A stretch of DNA of 64,000 nt from Chaenocephalus aceratus (GCA_023974075.1 CM043790.1:3590023-3654022), one strand, 5' to 3'; shown: positions 32,211-43,201, numbered from the stretch's first letter. Numbers and translations: made by a program. The notes: a model not told the origin generated them from the sequence alone.

Positions 32211-33690
32211 TTAATACCTTCCAAGTTCCAACACACATTGTAAGAACAGTTCTGTTTCATATGAGTGTTGTAACAACAATAACATTATAAATAGTAACAT
32301 AGCATGGTATTGCACATTTACTGTAGCTTTGAGTGTTACTGGCCTGAGATTTTTTTATTACATGAATGAAGGTGACTGAGGCTTTTTAATATAGACTTTT
32401 CAGTGTCCCACATTTTGCACAGAACTGTCCCACATTAGGAAAACAGATTGTCTGAGACAACTTGGCACTAAGAGTATTAATATGTCTACCATTTCTTTTA
32501 TGAGTTTAATATCTGCATGTTCTCTTTTGGTTTGATTAGGACACATCCTGGGGATTTCAGAATGTTACTGGATTTTGATTTATTGTATCGGCTTCATGTC
32601 GCAATAATATTCCCGAAGTCTGAAATGCAAAAATGTTCCACATTAGGGCAATTCACCCTACATTTAATCATTTTGTTTATTTTTAACGAAATAAATGTGG
32701 TTTAATCCATCATGAAATTAATGTAGGCTATTTACTTAGTACATATCTGACATTAACGATTAACACACTGTTCATACTGCTCACAGGCTGATATCTAGTG
32801 TATTCATACCCCTCACTGTTTATTCATCATTCAATTCATTATATATTTTATTCTGTAGATTGTGAACATTACTTTTCACTTTACTGCTTGTTGCACCTGG
32901 TTAGAAGCTAAACTGCATTTCGTTGTCTCAGTACCTGTAATCTGTGCAATAACAATAAAGTTTAATCTAATCTTGAGCAGGAACTAATGTAGGCTATTTA
33001 CTTAGTACATATCTGACATTAACGATTAAACACGTTTGTGCATTCTTTATGAATGCAAACCGAGTCATTTCGTTTATTTTTAACGAAATAAATGTGATTT
33101 AATCCACATAATTTACTGTGTTAATTGTTTACTTAGTATTGTTTAACTTGAAGGTGCCTGATGTGAACATTTCCAGAATGTATTTTCTTCACTTTTTAAA
33201 TGCCTCTGTGATGTGCTGCTACCCATTTCCCCTCGGGGACTAATAAACGAATACTATGACATTAACGATTAAACACATTTGTGCATTCTTTATGAATGCA
33301 AACCGAGTCAAGCCGACTCTAATAAACGAATACTATATATTGAACGTCTATTGAATGGCCTTTGTATGTATACAGTACAGTATAGCCCAACCATTTACAC
33401 CTTCCTTTTATCCCGTCAAGAGTTTGAATTGGAGAAAGGTAATCGATGGTGCTTTTATAGCCTATTGCATAATAACTGTGTGATTTATATTGCTTTTCAA
33501 ATTCATATGGCCACCCATTTACGCGGCTCTTCCCGTAGTTAGATCACTTTACATTTCTGCGAATGTATTTTTAATCACACACGTCTCCCCATCCCGAAAA
33601 TAATAAAGAAAATAAAAAGAGGAAACCATTTTCAAGTTCAGTTTTCACCGTTTTATTTAAAATAACTGACATACAGTAACAGACACATGC
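32211..33690. repeat. Decayed repeats with LINE tails
   Basis: The block 'aggctatttacttagtacat' to 'aaataaatgtg.tttaatcca' occurs at about 32690-32770, 32990-33110 and partly 33258-33310. LINE 3' tails end at about 32975 ('gcaataacaataaagtttaa') and 33250 ('cccctcggggactaataaac'). No gene is supported. Confidence 0.55.
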
Positions 33691-33697
33691 TGTAGGC

Positions 33698-33907
33698 CTA
33701 TCTGCTGCGGAAACCAGGACGAGTGATTTCGGGATCTGTTTTTCTGGGGCTCCTCAGTCTCTCGTTTACCCGGCTCCTGATCTTATGCCACTGGTCAATG
33801 TTCAGATTTGGGAACCGATTGGAAACATAAGACTCAATCTGTTGCTTCACATTGAGGGGAAGAGGCATTTTCCCATTGGTCCCAGTCCAGTTGGTTATTT
33901 TCACCAT
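33698..33907 (-). CDS. Small unrecognised ORF with downstream polyA signal
   Basis: The 69-codon minus-strand frame begins MVKITNWTG and ends RPGFRSR. It is basic and contains 'VKQQIESYVSNRFPNL' and 'WHKIRSRVNERL', with a composition typical of a real protein. AATAAA on the minus strand (complement near 33652-33657) follows about 40 bases after the stop, and an acceptor-like 'gtaacatag' precedes it. It may be the last exon of a larger gene or transposon ORF. I do not recognise the family and cannot assign a function. It lies inside the large nested hAT and on the same strand as the SAMD3-like exons. Confidence 0.35.
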   Translation of the reverse strand: MVKITNWTGTNGKMPLPLNVKQQIESYVSNRFPNLNIDQWHKIRSRVNERLRSPRKTDPEITRPGFRSR

Positions 33908-34830
33908 TCTCCCATAGCCTATGTTACAAATGGCGTTATGGCCATGAACATATTAGCAGCATAGATCTCAGGGCGATGCTGTCCCTTAAAAAAGCTGTCC
34001 TGGTAAAAACTTTCCTCTCGTTCTGAGGAAACAGCCCTGGTGGGTTCATCAGGAGTGGCCGCCGACCATGCCCCAACCCCCCCATGTTTCCTATATATGT
34101 ATGTTGGGGACCCTTTGTTTAAAACTAATTGGCCATCGGAATGTGTGGAGTCACAAAAGTAAAATAAATCATACAGATAATAATAAAAACATCAATAACA
34201 GGACATACTGTATAATGCCGTTCTCTTGGCTGGAGGAGAAATTCAAACGTTCCGCTTCAGTTGCGGCGTCCTCGTGACAGAGCCGACAGATTATTAAACT
34301 AGTCTCCCCCCCCCCCCTGTGATCCCCCGCACACAGGGAGATCGCTTTTCTGGAGTGAAGAGAGCTGAAATATTGATATTGCAAGTTAGAAACGTAAAAT
34401 GTATTTTGACAGACACTTGGGGGAAATATGCTGCATTTTGAATGTCCGATAGTCCACCATTTCCACCGGAAATATCAAACATTTAATAAAAGTGAAAAAC
34501 AATGAACAAGACTTAATGTATTCATCATAATTAATTATATTTATTTCGTTTGGATGTAGGTGATCTTCTACTATATGAACATTTTGGACCCAAAATCACA
34601 ACAAAAACGTAAAAACAGATTTTGAAAATGATTTTATTTTTCACAACACAAACATACACAACGAAACCATTTAAAAGCTGGAAATATATACCTGGGATGT
34701 GACTATGATAATGTGAAAGTTTGATTGAGGTAGCATGGGATTTCATTCTGATAAGGCAAAAGTGTTATTATAAATATAATACAAATATATATATATACAC
34801 ATTATGTACAAAAATCTGTTTTTTCTGTCT
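33908..34830. other. Unassigned region
   Basis: A run of 13 C's lies at about 34306. No gene or repeat boundary is supported here. Confidence 0.35.
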
Positions 34831-34865
34831 TTATCTGTGCCTCGCCTCAAAGCGGTTTCTGTCAA

Positions 34866-34958
34866 CTACGACACAGAGGGCAACATCACAGATTCCTCCT
34901 CCTCCATGTCAAAAAACAAGCTTAAAGCTTGACTCACGTTCAGAGTTCTCTTCATCAT
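34866..34958 (-). pseudogene. Second-family piggyBac N-terminus
   Basis: The minus-strand frame MMKRTLNVSQALSLFFDMEEEE is followed by a stop after 30 codons. It resembles the acidic N-terminus of a piggyBac transposase. It sits about 0.7 kb from a piggyBac-type end at 35642 and is probably the same dead copy. Confidence 0.45.
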
Positions 34959-35117
34959 AGTTGAGTCTTCAAAACTCTAAATCTATCTAACTATATCTAA
35001 ATTCTCAATGTTTGTCTGTCAATGTTTCCCGCCGTCTCTCTTCGGTTCCCGCCGTCCCCCTTCGTCTCGTTTCGTATCACTCCGTTTACCTGATTACCTC
35101 ACCCCTCCCTGGTAAAT

Positions 35118-35548
35118 ACATCCTGTTGAGCAGAATCTACAGTTTCCAGTATTTTCCGTTTCGTAAAATGATAAAATACGGCGAAGATATTAAAATATGT
35201 GCTTCCATTATTCATACTTCTGAAATATATCTGTATTAACTTTATATCATCGTATGTCCGTGTTTATTGGGTATTTTTGCATGAAACAAAGACTGGCATA
35301 GTTTCAAGCCAGTACTTTCGACAGAAATACACATATACATCCTGTTGAGCAGGATCTACAGTTTCCAGTATTTTCCGTTTCGTAAAATGATCAAATATGG
35401 TGAAGATATTCAAATATGTGCTTCCATATTTCATACTTTTGAAATGTATTAACTTTATATCATCGTATCTCCGTGTTTACTGGGTCTTTTTGCATGAAAC
35501 AAAGACTGGGATATAGTTTCAAGCCAGTACTTTCGACAGAAACACACG
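35118..35548. repeat. Tandem duplication of about 215 bp
   Basis: The block from 'acatcctgttgagcagaatc' to 'agccagtactttcgacagaa' is present twice in a row with about 90 percent identity. Confidence 0.85.
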
Positions 35549-35579
35549 GCAATGTTGTCCGGACTGTTGTTTTTATGCG

Positions 35580-35642
35580 GCACCGGCTTGACCAGGTCAT
35601 GTGATCTGATCACGCCGGCGTGACGGTCGACTCCAAAGGGTT
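35580..35642. repeat. piggyBac-type end (second family)
   Basis: 'gatcacgccggcgtgacggt' then 'cgactccaaagggttaa' matches the usual TTAACCCTTTGGAGTCG piggyBac end in reverse. The other end was not found. Confidence 0.6.
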
Positions 35643-36371
35643 AATATTAAATACATATAAGTATTTTTACAACTTGTAATTATTGATGCATACATGTGTT
35701 CATCCATTCAATGTGGCATCTGCTATAATGGGGTTAATGTATGATATTACTTAATAATACAATACATTATAATATATGATATGATATTTACATTTTAGTT
35801 TTATTCATTCTTATTTCATAGTTTCTCATTATTATTATTTTTTATCGCTCATCTTATTTTTGATTTTATTAATCTGTGTGAATCTGTGCTGTCCTGTTTT
35901 TCACTCTCACCCTGTTGCTGTTTGAACTACTGAATTTCCCCACGGGATTAATAAAGGTCCATTTTATCTTATCTTAATGTATAAGTTGATTTACTTCAAT
36001 CTACTGTACAATATTACAGGAAATATACTGCATAAAGCAAACTATATACTTTATTTGATCTAAAATATTGATGTTTCTACAACACCCATTGTGTATTTTG
36101 TGAATGAAGCGCCATCTCATGGTTAAATCCTGTAATTGAACAAATGGGGAAATTGGGCAACGCCCTCTAGCAATTTGGCAACACCCCCAGCCACTGGCAT
36201 CCGCTGGGCTTTTGACTGGGACACACCCATTTGAGTCTGATCTGGAGTGCTACATCTGTATGTGTCGGAACTCCTCCTTGATCTAATAAAAAGCATAGGG
36301 GACAACACTCATTACTCACAACTCTGACAACAGTGAGTTGAAATGGAAACAAATAAACGTAACGTTCTCAC
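35643..36371. repeat. AT-rich DNA with a LINE 3' tail
   Basis: A truncated CR1/Rex-type tail runs from about 35885 to 35977 ('tttccccacgggattaataa' then 'atcttatctta'). Otherwise nothing was recognised. Confidence 0.5.
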
Positions 36372-36479
36372 CTGAGCCTCATTGAGTAAACCAGGCCATC
36401 TCTCCTGGAAGACACTGACATGTGGGCTGAGGGTCACCACCTCCACTCCACTACGAATTATCTGCAGGATTTAAAACGT

Positions 36480-37415
36480 ATAGGACTTAGGTGCTGTCTC
36501 TGAGGATGTTACACTTATATTCACATTTCTTACACTGAACATTACCAACAAAATAACACAATTAAACATTTATATGTAGAAAAATCCTAAAATATATAAC
36601 AATGAGCTTTGTCTCTGCTCCGTGGTAATCTATCCTGTCCTCACGATAATATACAGTAAGCTTAATGTAAACATAAGTCTATGGGCTATTGCTGTAGCTA
36701 TACCTAAAAAAAGACAAAAGACTCATAAATCATTATTACTGTGGCTTGGCTGAATATACGATGGTTATTTTTCACTAAGAAATAATCGCAAGATAGTTGT
36801 CTCAGTATTTATCGTTTCATGCACGCTCATATGAATGCTCCTTGTTCACGCGCGCCGGGGCTGGAGTTTAACAACACCGTGTCCCATTCATCAAACGGGA
36901 CAAAGTGTATTTCACTCTCACCATTGTTAAGCACAGAGCGACCGAACACAACAATATATATAGTATATATTACCCGGACAGACCCACGAGGAAACTGACG
37001 GCCGACGTTAGATAGACTAAGAGAGATGCTACAAGCTAGCTTCAACTTAGTTAGCCTTGTGCATCATTTGAATGTGCCCCCGCAAACCGTTACTGTACTC
37101 AATACTACTCAACCGGGTCAGAGTTCGTCATATTACTTGAATTGACATGCTATTTAATAAACGGCTACTGATTTTTGCAGTGTGCATCACGTATGCATGT
37201 CCATTGGATACTGTGTGGAAAATAACATTGGACAAACACACATTATATAGAGGACGACCAACTTCAAAGATTGATTTAAACGAATGCCGTCTTCCGCGCG
37301 CTGTTCTTGTTAGTACTTGGCTAGCTAACAATAGCCTTCTCTGCTAAACACGCATGATGCTAACGTGAAACACAACTTGGCTGGTTAGCTACATTAACAT
37401 ACAACTGTCGCCGTG
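36480..37415. other. Unassigned region
   Basis: No gene is supported. The segment 'tgatttttgcagtgt' (37169-37183) is nearly the complement of the element end at 28808-28822. Confidence 0.35.
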
Positions 37416-38024
37416 ACCTTGCTTTGACAACAACAATTATTCATATAAACCTTTTAGAAGTGAAGTTATAGTCATTTGTTCTGGGAATGTCATTTTCGAG
37501 CCTGAAACCTGAAAAACAGGCTCGGGGTTTAACAGGTTAAATAATAAACCAGATTCTGAGATTATTTTTTTGACATATGGGTGTTGAGAGATGTATCCAT
37601 ATCTCTTGATGTTGCTCTCAAAGTGATGCTTTTAACTTCAATATTTAAAAAAAATCTTCCTGAGGGACCCCAGAGGAGGTGAGTTCCCCACAAAATAGCA
37701 CTTTATCTCTGCTTATGTAACTCCGGTGTAGTGTCCCCTCGGCAACAGATCACTCAGAGCTGGTGATTACTTTCCTGCATTTCAATGGACAGCATATAAA
37801 AAGGACATGTGAGCTGCATTGCTTAAGAGATCCTCTCATGCTATCTCTTTTACAAAATAAGTGTCCAGTCAACAACAAAACATCAGTGATCGTATAGTGG
37901 TAGTATATTTTTCACAAGCAATGTGAAACTTTAAACTTATACAAACTGGTGTACAAAACTCACATACCTGCGTTGATCTCCTGGAGTGTCTCTACTCTTT
38001 CTTCTACACATCTCTTGTCCACCA

Positions 38025-38394
38025 TCAGAGATTGCAAACATTTCAGAAACAGCTAGAGGTAGGGGACAAACAACTTGTTCACTGGGCATGTCAACAACCT
38101 CCCTGCTTTGATCAAGACTTTAGGGAGCCGTTCAGCCCCTCTAGCAAAGGGACTGGAAAGCAAGCTTTGAACATGCACTACCATCTACATGCTGTCATGT
38201 TCCAGACACTGCTCTCAACCACTCAGGGCCTGCACAAATACCTGCAGAAAGAAACAATTGACTTGGTGCAGGCAGTAGATTACAAAATACACCGAAGTAA
38301 CGAGAAAGCACATGTGGTCTATGACAAGACCAAGGCCCTGTGCAATGATCTTGGTATTCCCGAAACTGTGACACAGAGGAAGAAGCGTAGAAAC
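38025..38394 (+). pseudogene. hAT transposase fragment (ZMYM1/TTF-like), split by element Y
   Basis: The frame runs from an acceptor-like 'tcttgtccaccatcag' through 'VHWACQQPPCFDQDFREPF', 'TTQGLHKYLQKETIDLVQAV' and 'VTQRKKRR'. This style (Q-K-E-x-I-D-L-V-Q-A-V followed by a basic R-K-K-R) fits the region between the catalytic domain and the C-terminal dimer domain of ZMYM1-type hAT transposases. Element Y interrupts it after codon RN. The frame resumes in phase at 41149 and stops at 41176-41178. It is the transposase of the 14.7-kb hAT. Confidence 0.6.
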
Positions 38395-41140
38395 CAACAC
38401 ACTCTCACTCCCTAAGCGTCCAATAGCGACGTTTGGTCAGTGTCCGTGGCGTCCAATTGTGACGCTCCTAGGCTCCTTCAGCGTCATAAAGGGACGCAAA
38501 TAGCTTTCAACTGATTGCAATGTATTCCCATCTGCGTCGGGATTTGACGCTCATGGAAGCACGGCATTCGTTTATGTCGGCTGCCCTTAAAGGTAATGTG
38601 AGCGTCCATTCCCAGGAGTAAAGGATGGAAGAAGACACTACACTACCCAGAATCCCCAGCTATCGTTTGGACTACACCATGTGCTCTTGACAAACCCCGT
38701 GATAGTCCTCAAGCTCTGTGATTGGAGAGTGTGCTCCAGGGTTAAGCCGATTCTCGAACAGCACTTGAAATGGGATGGAACCACGGCAGACTGTCCAAAA
38801 CTGGATTTGAACGGGTCCACCGCGTCCCCCCTCCCCCATCCCGTCCCCAGAACTACACATGCTGGCTATTCTGTTTCGCAACATGTTCTCTATGGCACGT
38901 CTCTACTGGGAGTTGTAGTTTTAAAAGACGTTTTCGTATTTCCCATAATAAGAAGTTGCCAGTATTAAACTGTGTACATCCCTGGAGGTTTAGGGGACAG
39001 GAAACACTCACATTTAAAACATATAATTAATAAATGGTGCCCATTATGGGCAGTATTAATATATATACCCACATGCCAGCTAAGGTCAGAAGAGCTTTAT
39101 TTAACAGCTGGTCTTATGTGTGTGACCCCTGTGATAACATTACATTACATTAATTGATAAGCCTGAAACATGCACTTGTCAAGGTTCAGAGGCACATTTT
39201 GCAAATATGGCAGTAGCCATCGATCAGCTTAAGATAAGATATATTTTATTGATCCAAAGTTGGAACATTTGCGTTACATCAGCATGTGTAACAGTTAAAT
39301 ATGCAGTTGTGTTTGTTTGAAAATCATTTAGTATAATCACACAAATTCTGTGTTTTATATTCAACAATTCTGTGTTCTTTATTTATTGATTGTTCAATAC
39401 CTGACAAGGCCGGAGAGAGATGAAATATCTACATACATCTCATAAGAGTATAATACATTATGTATAATATCAGTTAAAATAAGTAATTCAACATAGTTAA
39501 CATTGCTGGAGGTATGCACACATATTGATAGATGTCTTGTAATGCACTATTGAGGAACCTGCAACCCAAGTTTTTCATTCAGTGCAGAACTACACCACAG
39601 TTGTGTAGGCCTATATGATATGTCAATAAACCTTAGAACATCTTGAAATCTTGAACGGGATGTGCAAAATAGTCATTACATACAGTCTTTAATTAACAAT
39701 TTGTAGAGAATAACGAGTAATGAATATACTTTATAGGGATCGTATTAATATCTAATAATAAAAATATTGAAATTCAATAACATGCTTTAACCACCAGGTG
39801 TCCCTTTATATCAGCTGTGCACCTTTATGGTGTAAATACAGCCTATCTACCAATTTGATCAAATATCAAAGTGAGCCGAATTAGTGTTGATACTGCAAGG
39901 AGACGTATTGTGTGAAAAGAAATGTAAGATGTTGTTTAATGGCTGATATTTATGATCCACGTCACGTTTTCAGTTCCTCATGTTTGTCTTCTCATCAGGG
40001 CTCTATAAATACAGAACTACGGCAGATATGTAATATGTAATGCAGCCGAACCGTGTATTACAATGCCGTTATGTGATGACTTTCAAAGAGAAAAGCAAGC
40101 ACACTCGGAATAAGGTATTATTATTATTTTGGTCTGTTTCCGGTATTTGTTAATGACGATGTGCTCTGAGATGTGAGCCTGGAATTGCACAGGGGGGAAA
40201 TAACGTATCTTTAGATGCGGATTTTGTTAAACTAATATGTTTAGGCTGTGGACCAACACTATACATTGACGGGGAAGGGGGTAGCAATAAAGATAACACC
40301 ATTAAACAGTTACACAACATAACAGAAATAATATCGATAGCAGCGTCCCTAGCAACCACCTTGGTAACAATGAAAACGTCGCGATTTCCTGAAGTAATCT
40401 TCATAATAACTAGCAAACTAAAGATCATGTACATCCACTGCACACATAATCTGAAAAACAACTCATATTTCTCGCATCAAATGACATCAAAACGCATTTT
40501 AATGGCCAAACTAACTTTAAAATAGGCATTTTACACCCAGAATAAAACGAATTTCGGCCATGTTTTCTTTTTCTGCAGGGAGAAATTTGAAGATCACGTG
40601 ACATAGACGCCAGCCATCGGAATGAATGGTGAAAAAAACGGGGTTTGTCAAACAGAGCACATGGTGTAGGCCAAATGATAGCTGGGGATTCTGAGTAGTG
40701 TAGTGTCTTCTGCCATCCTTTACTCAGAAAACATATTTGTTTCTCCGAATCGAAGGGGAAAAATACAAAAGCATTGCACACAATTTAAACCAATCAATGT
40801 TGTGTAATTAACAAGGATAATCTGGTGTTTTTTAGTCGATGAGTAGTGCAGATATCACTGTAAAATCAATCGACAGTAAGAGGAGTACTTACTTCCGGGT
40901 GTAAAATTCTCCGTTATCCAATGGGAATGGATGCTCACATTGCCTTTAAGGGCAGCCGGCATAAACGAATGCCGTGCTTCCATGAGCGTCAAATCCCGAC
41001 GCAGATGGGAATACATTGCAATCAGTTGAAAGCTATTTGCGTCCCTTTATGACGCTGAAGGAGCCTAGGAGCGTCACAATTGGACGCCACGGACACTGAC
41101 CAAACGTCGCTATTGGACGCTTAGGGAGTGAGAGTGTGTT
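38395..41140. mobile_element. Long-inverted-repeat element Y with exact TSD
   Basis: Terminal inverted repeats of about 235 bp (38395-38630 and 40905-41140) begin 'caacacactctcactcccta' and contain 'gcgtccaatagcgacg'. The exact TSD gtagaaac lies at 38387-38394 and 41141-41148. The inside matches X1 (16870-18420) inverted, with its LINE tail at 39233-39290. No transposase was found. The 8-bp TSD suggests a hAT- or P-type integrase. Confidence 0.88.
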
Positions 41141-41677
41141 GTAGAAACATGGAAGACTTTGCAGTCAAGCCATCATGTGGAGCAATGTGAAACATTAAAC
41201 ATAAATAAACTGGTGGACAAAACTCACATACCTGCATTTCAATGGACAGCATAAAAGGACACGTGAGCTGGGTTCTGGTGCTCAGAATAGCTATTGATGA
41301 TCACGTTGATAAATCAAATAAAAAATATAGCCAATCACACAATAAACATGTTGCTGTGACTGTGTGCATTAAACAATTAACATTAAACTAAACAAACACA
41401 ACAGTACGTTATTGTCCTTATAAAATAAAAACATACATTTTGTCCACCGAGATAATACAGGCACCTTACCCTCAAGAGATCCTCACGTGCTATGAGAATC
41501 TCCCACAATCCTTTGCTGTAACAAAGCTAATGCAGGCCGCACGTTTGTGGACACCAGATGGCGCAATTGTGTATGTGCGTGTGGGGAGTCTTGCAGTAGA
41601 AAATTCGACTGTAGCGCCGCCACTGTGGGAATAAGCCCCGAATGTTTCCAGGTCCAGGCGACGCCCCTGGTCGGAGG

Positions 41678-41736
41678 AGTCCACTTTGACCACGAAAGGG
41701 GCTGAAGGATCAGGGTGAGATAACACAGGAGCAGAG
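41678..41736 (-). pseudogene. Ty3/Gypsy RNase H fragment
   Basis: The minus strand reads 'FSSAPVLSHPDPSAPF' (beginning at 43425-43430 across copy B) and 'VVKVDSSD', which is the conserved start of the Gypsy RNase H domain (APxLxHPDPxxPF.V.VDAS). The 14.7-kb hAT interrupts it after SSD, and hAT copy B interrupts it at the SSAP codons. Both insertions left exact duplications, so the Gypsy relic is the oldest layer here. The rest of pol is absent. Confidence 0.75.
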
Positions 41737-42644
41737 CAGGGGCGGCGGGTACTGTAGGCTAGGCAAGGCCAATCCTTCCCAAATATTTGTGTCACTGCAT
41801 CCTGGTAAAATAAAAATATAATGTTTGTGTCTTTGACATTAGCGCTGCTATGTAGCCACCTGTGCCCTGTACTACGAAGCCAGTTCAACAGACCCTGGAT
41901 ATGTTTGAGTTATCTTAACTAACCCTAACAAACGAGATCTCGCTAAGCGGTCCTACGACGCTGGTTATCACTCGGTAAATCAAGCCAGGGTTTTCTCTCT
42001 CCATCTGAGAGCGCGTTCACGTGAAAGGGGCGGGGTTAGCAACATTTGACCAATCACAAACAGGGACAAGTGTACTGACAGCGCAGCGTCATACTTCATT
42101 AATGAAAAGTAAACTAATATTAGACAAATATGAACTTTAAACATCCATGACTTAAACATATAATCCAGGATACAAGCCACATAGCTGCACCTGCAAGGTG
42201 AATATATAACAACTGGTTAAAAAATAACTATAGAGTGTTTGAAAGCGTACAACAGTTTTATGATATCACATGATGTCTGAGTCAGAGCGAGAGTTTAAAA
42301 AAAAAAAAACCAGAGCGAGAGTTAACAGCTCATCTAGTTCCATCTGTACTGTAGCTAGTAGCCTAGTTTCACCTACCGGGGTGGCAACTGACACCCTAAA
42401 AATAGGCCTTGCCACCCCAGCTGCCACCCCAGTTGGCAGCTTTGTTTTGAAAGAAAGGTTGTGGCTCATCTGACATTTATGAGAGAAAGTCTCTAATGTC
42501 TGAGTGCAAGTGAATGCAGCACAAGATGCACGTCATGTAACCCCTCCCCCGGTCCTGGCGCAAGCGTGGACCGTGGATTGGCGGCGATTTCATTTGAACG
42601 GGACGGCGCAAAACGAGAAGCATTCGGACCCAAGCACTGAAGGA

Positions 42645-42785
42645 ATGAGGTATTTGCGGTCTAGAGAAGAGACTGTCAGTTTGGCTGTACTCAGCATTGA
42701 ATCAAAACGCACTAAAGCTGTTGATCTTAATACGTTTGTGAGGCGTTTTGCTGAACAAGATGGTAATCGCCGCATTCAGCTGTAA
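42645..42785 (+). pseudogene. hAT C-terminal dimerisation region
   Basis: The frame reads 'MRYLRSREETVSLAVLSIES' and then 'KRTKAVDLNTFVRRFAEQ' to a stop. The pattern RLxxLAxLSIxxxxxxxLDxxxxxxxFA is the end of the hAT C-terminal domain in ZMYM1-type transposases, which mediates dimerisation. Upstream codons in this frame are disrupted by stops. This is a 46-codon remnant. Confidence 0.75.
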
Positions 42786-42941
42786 TAGACATGTCAACTT
42801 GATGCTCTGCTCACGGATAAGCATACAAAACTATTAAGATGATGACCTTACGTGTGTAAATATATTTTTTTCTTTGAGGGGGTCTGCCCCCCAAAAACAG
42901 TTTTATGTCCTGAGAAAGTCAAATAAGACGGTGTGTAAAAC

Positions 42942-43060
42942 TACACTGCCCAGCCAAACAAAAGTAACCACTTTGATTTAACTAGGCCAGTAGGTAAGGA
43001 CTTTCCACTGGATAATAACTGGAGTATAAAGAATGCATGACTGAAGTGATGGAGACCATG
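42942..43060. repeat. Tc1/mariner end fragment
   Basis: 'tacactgcccagccaaacaa' followed by 'gatttaactaggccagtagg' matches the common fish Tc1 terminal sequence (TACACTGCCTGGCCAAA...). Only one end is present. Confidence 0.7.
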
Positions 43061-43201
43061 TTGAAGGCAAACAAAAATAACAGTTCAAATCAAGCAAATC
43101 CCCCTCTCAGATTTCCACAGCAACCAGAAGAACATAAATACTGGCTGGTGATTTGATTAATCAGCTTTGTGATGGTCGGAATAAAAAATGCACAGTGCAT
43201 T

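Larger units (their letters stand above)
29540..36461 (-). pseudogene. SAMD3-like multi-exon gene fragment (teleost multi-copy family)
   Basis: Four exon-like blocks lie in order on the minus strand. (1) 36461-36372, 30 codons in phase, with acceptor cctgcag and donor gtgaga, contains 'VFQERWPGLLNEAQ'. (2) 31470-31401 plus 30707-30596 contains 'VTTLSLEE', 'LDGYTNTTSLQLIRAKGGD' and, after a frameshift, 'RPLLSTIDE', with donor gtacat. (3) 30514-30427, with acceptor ctcacag and donor gtatgt, contains 'EKRNAVARCLIEDLGE'. (4) about 29855-29540 contains 'ALLMGFICALNLEYP' and 'YTFEVF'. The same order (ERWPALF, LDKYT..RAKGG, then LLxGLxYALxLxYPxxxxxTFExxQK) recurs in teleost proteins often named SAMD3-like; this rests on memory of the family. 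The function of that family is not known to me. The copy has stops, frameshifts and a MITE inside exon 2. Confidence 0.55.
27345..37540 (+). mobile_element. piggyBac element, copy 2, split by 8.6 kb of other DNA
   Basis: The part 27345-28806 matches copy 1 in inverted order: transposase C-terminus, a few minisatellite units and 'ggcggagacaggaatttaca'. The subterminal and terminal part resumes at 37416 and ends at TTAA 37537-37540. About 75 bp expected between these points are missing, replaced by 28807-37415. The left end is truncated at 27345. Confidence 0.75.
26938..41669 (+). mobile_element. 14.7-kb hAT element with exact TSD, heavily nested
   Basis: The left end 'catgggcgtcgcctgg' and right end (complement 'caggggcgtcgcctgg') differ at one base. 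The exact 8-bp duplication gtcggagg lies at 26930-26937 and 41670-41677. A first exon (27188-27284) and a C-terminal transposase part (38032-38394 and 41149-41178) remain. Everything else between them is later insertions: piggyBac copy 2, MITEs, gene-like exons, LINE tails and element Y. Confidence 0.82.

Noticed and set aside
5781..37540. One 32-kb piggyBac transposon bounded by the two TTAA ends
   Set aside because: Each end has its own transposase C-terminus next to it in the matching orientation, and copy 2 lies inside a hAT with its own TSD. Two separate copies explain this better.
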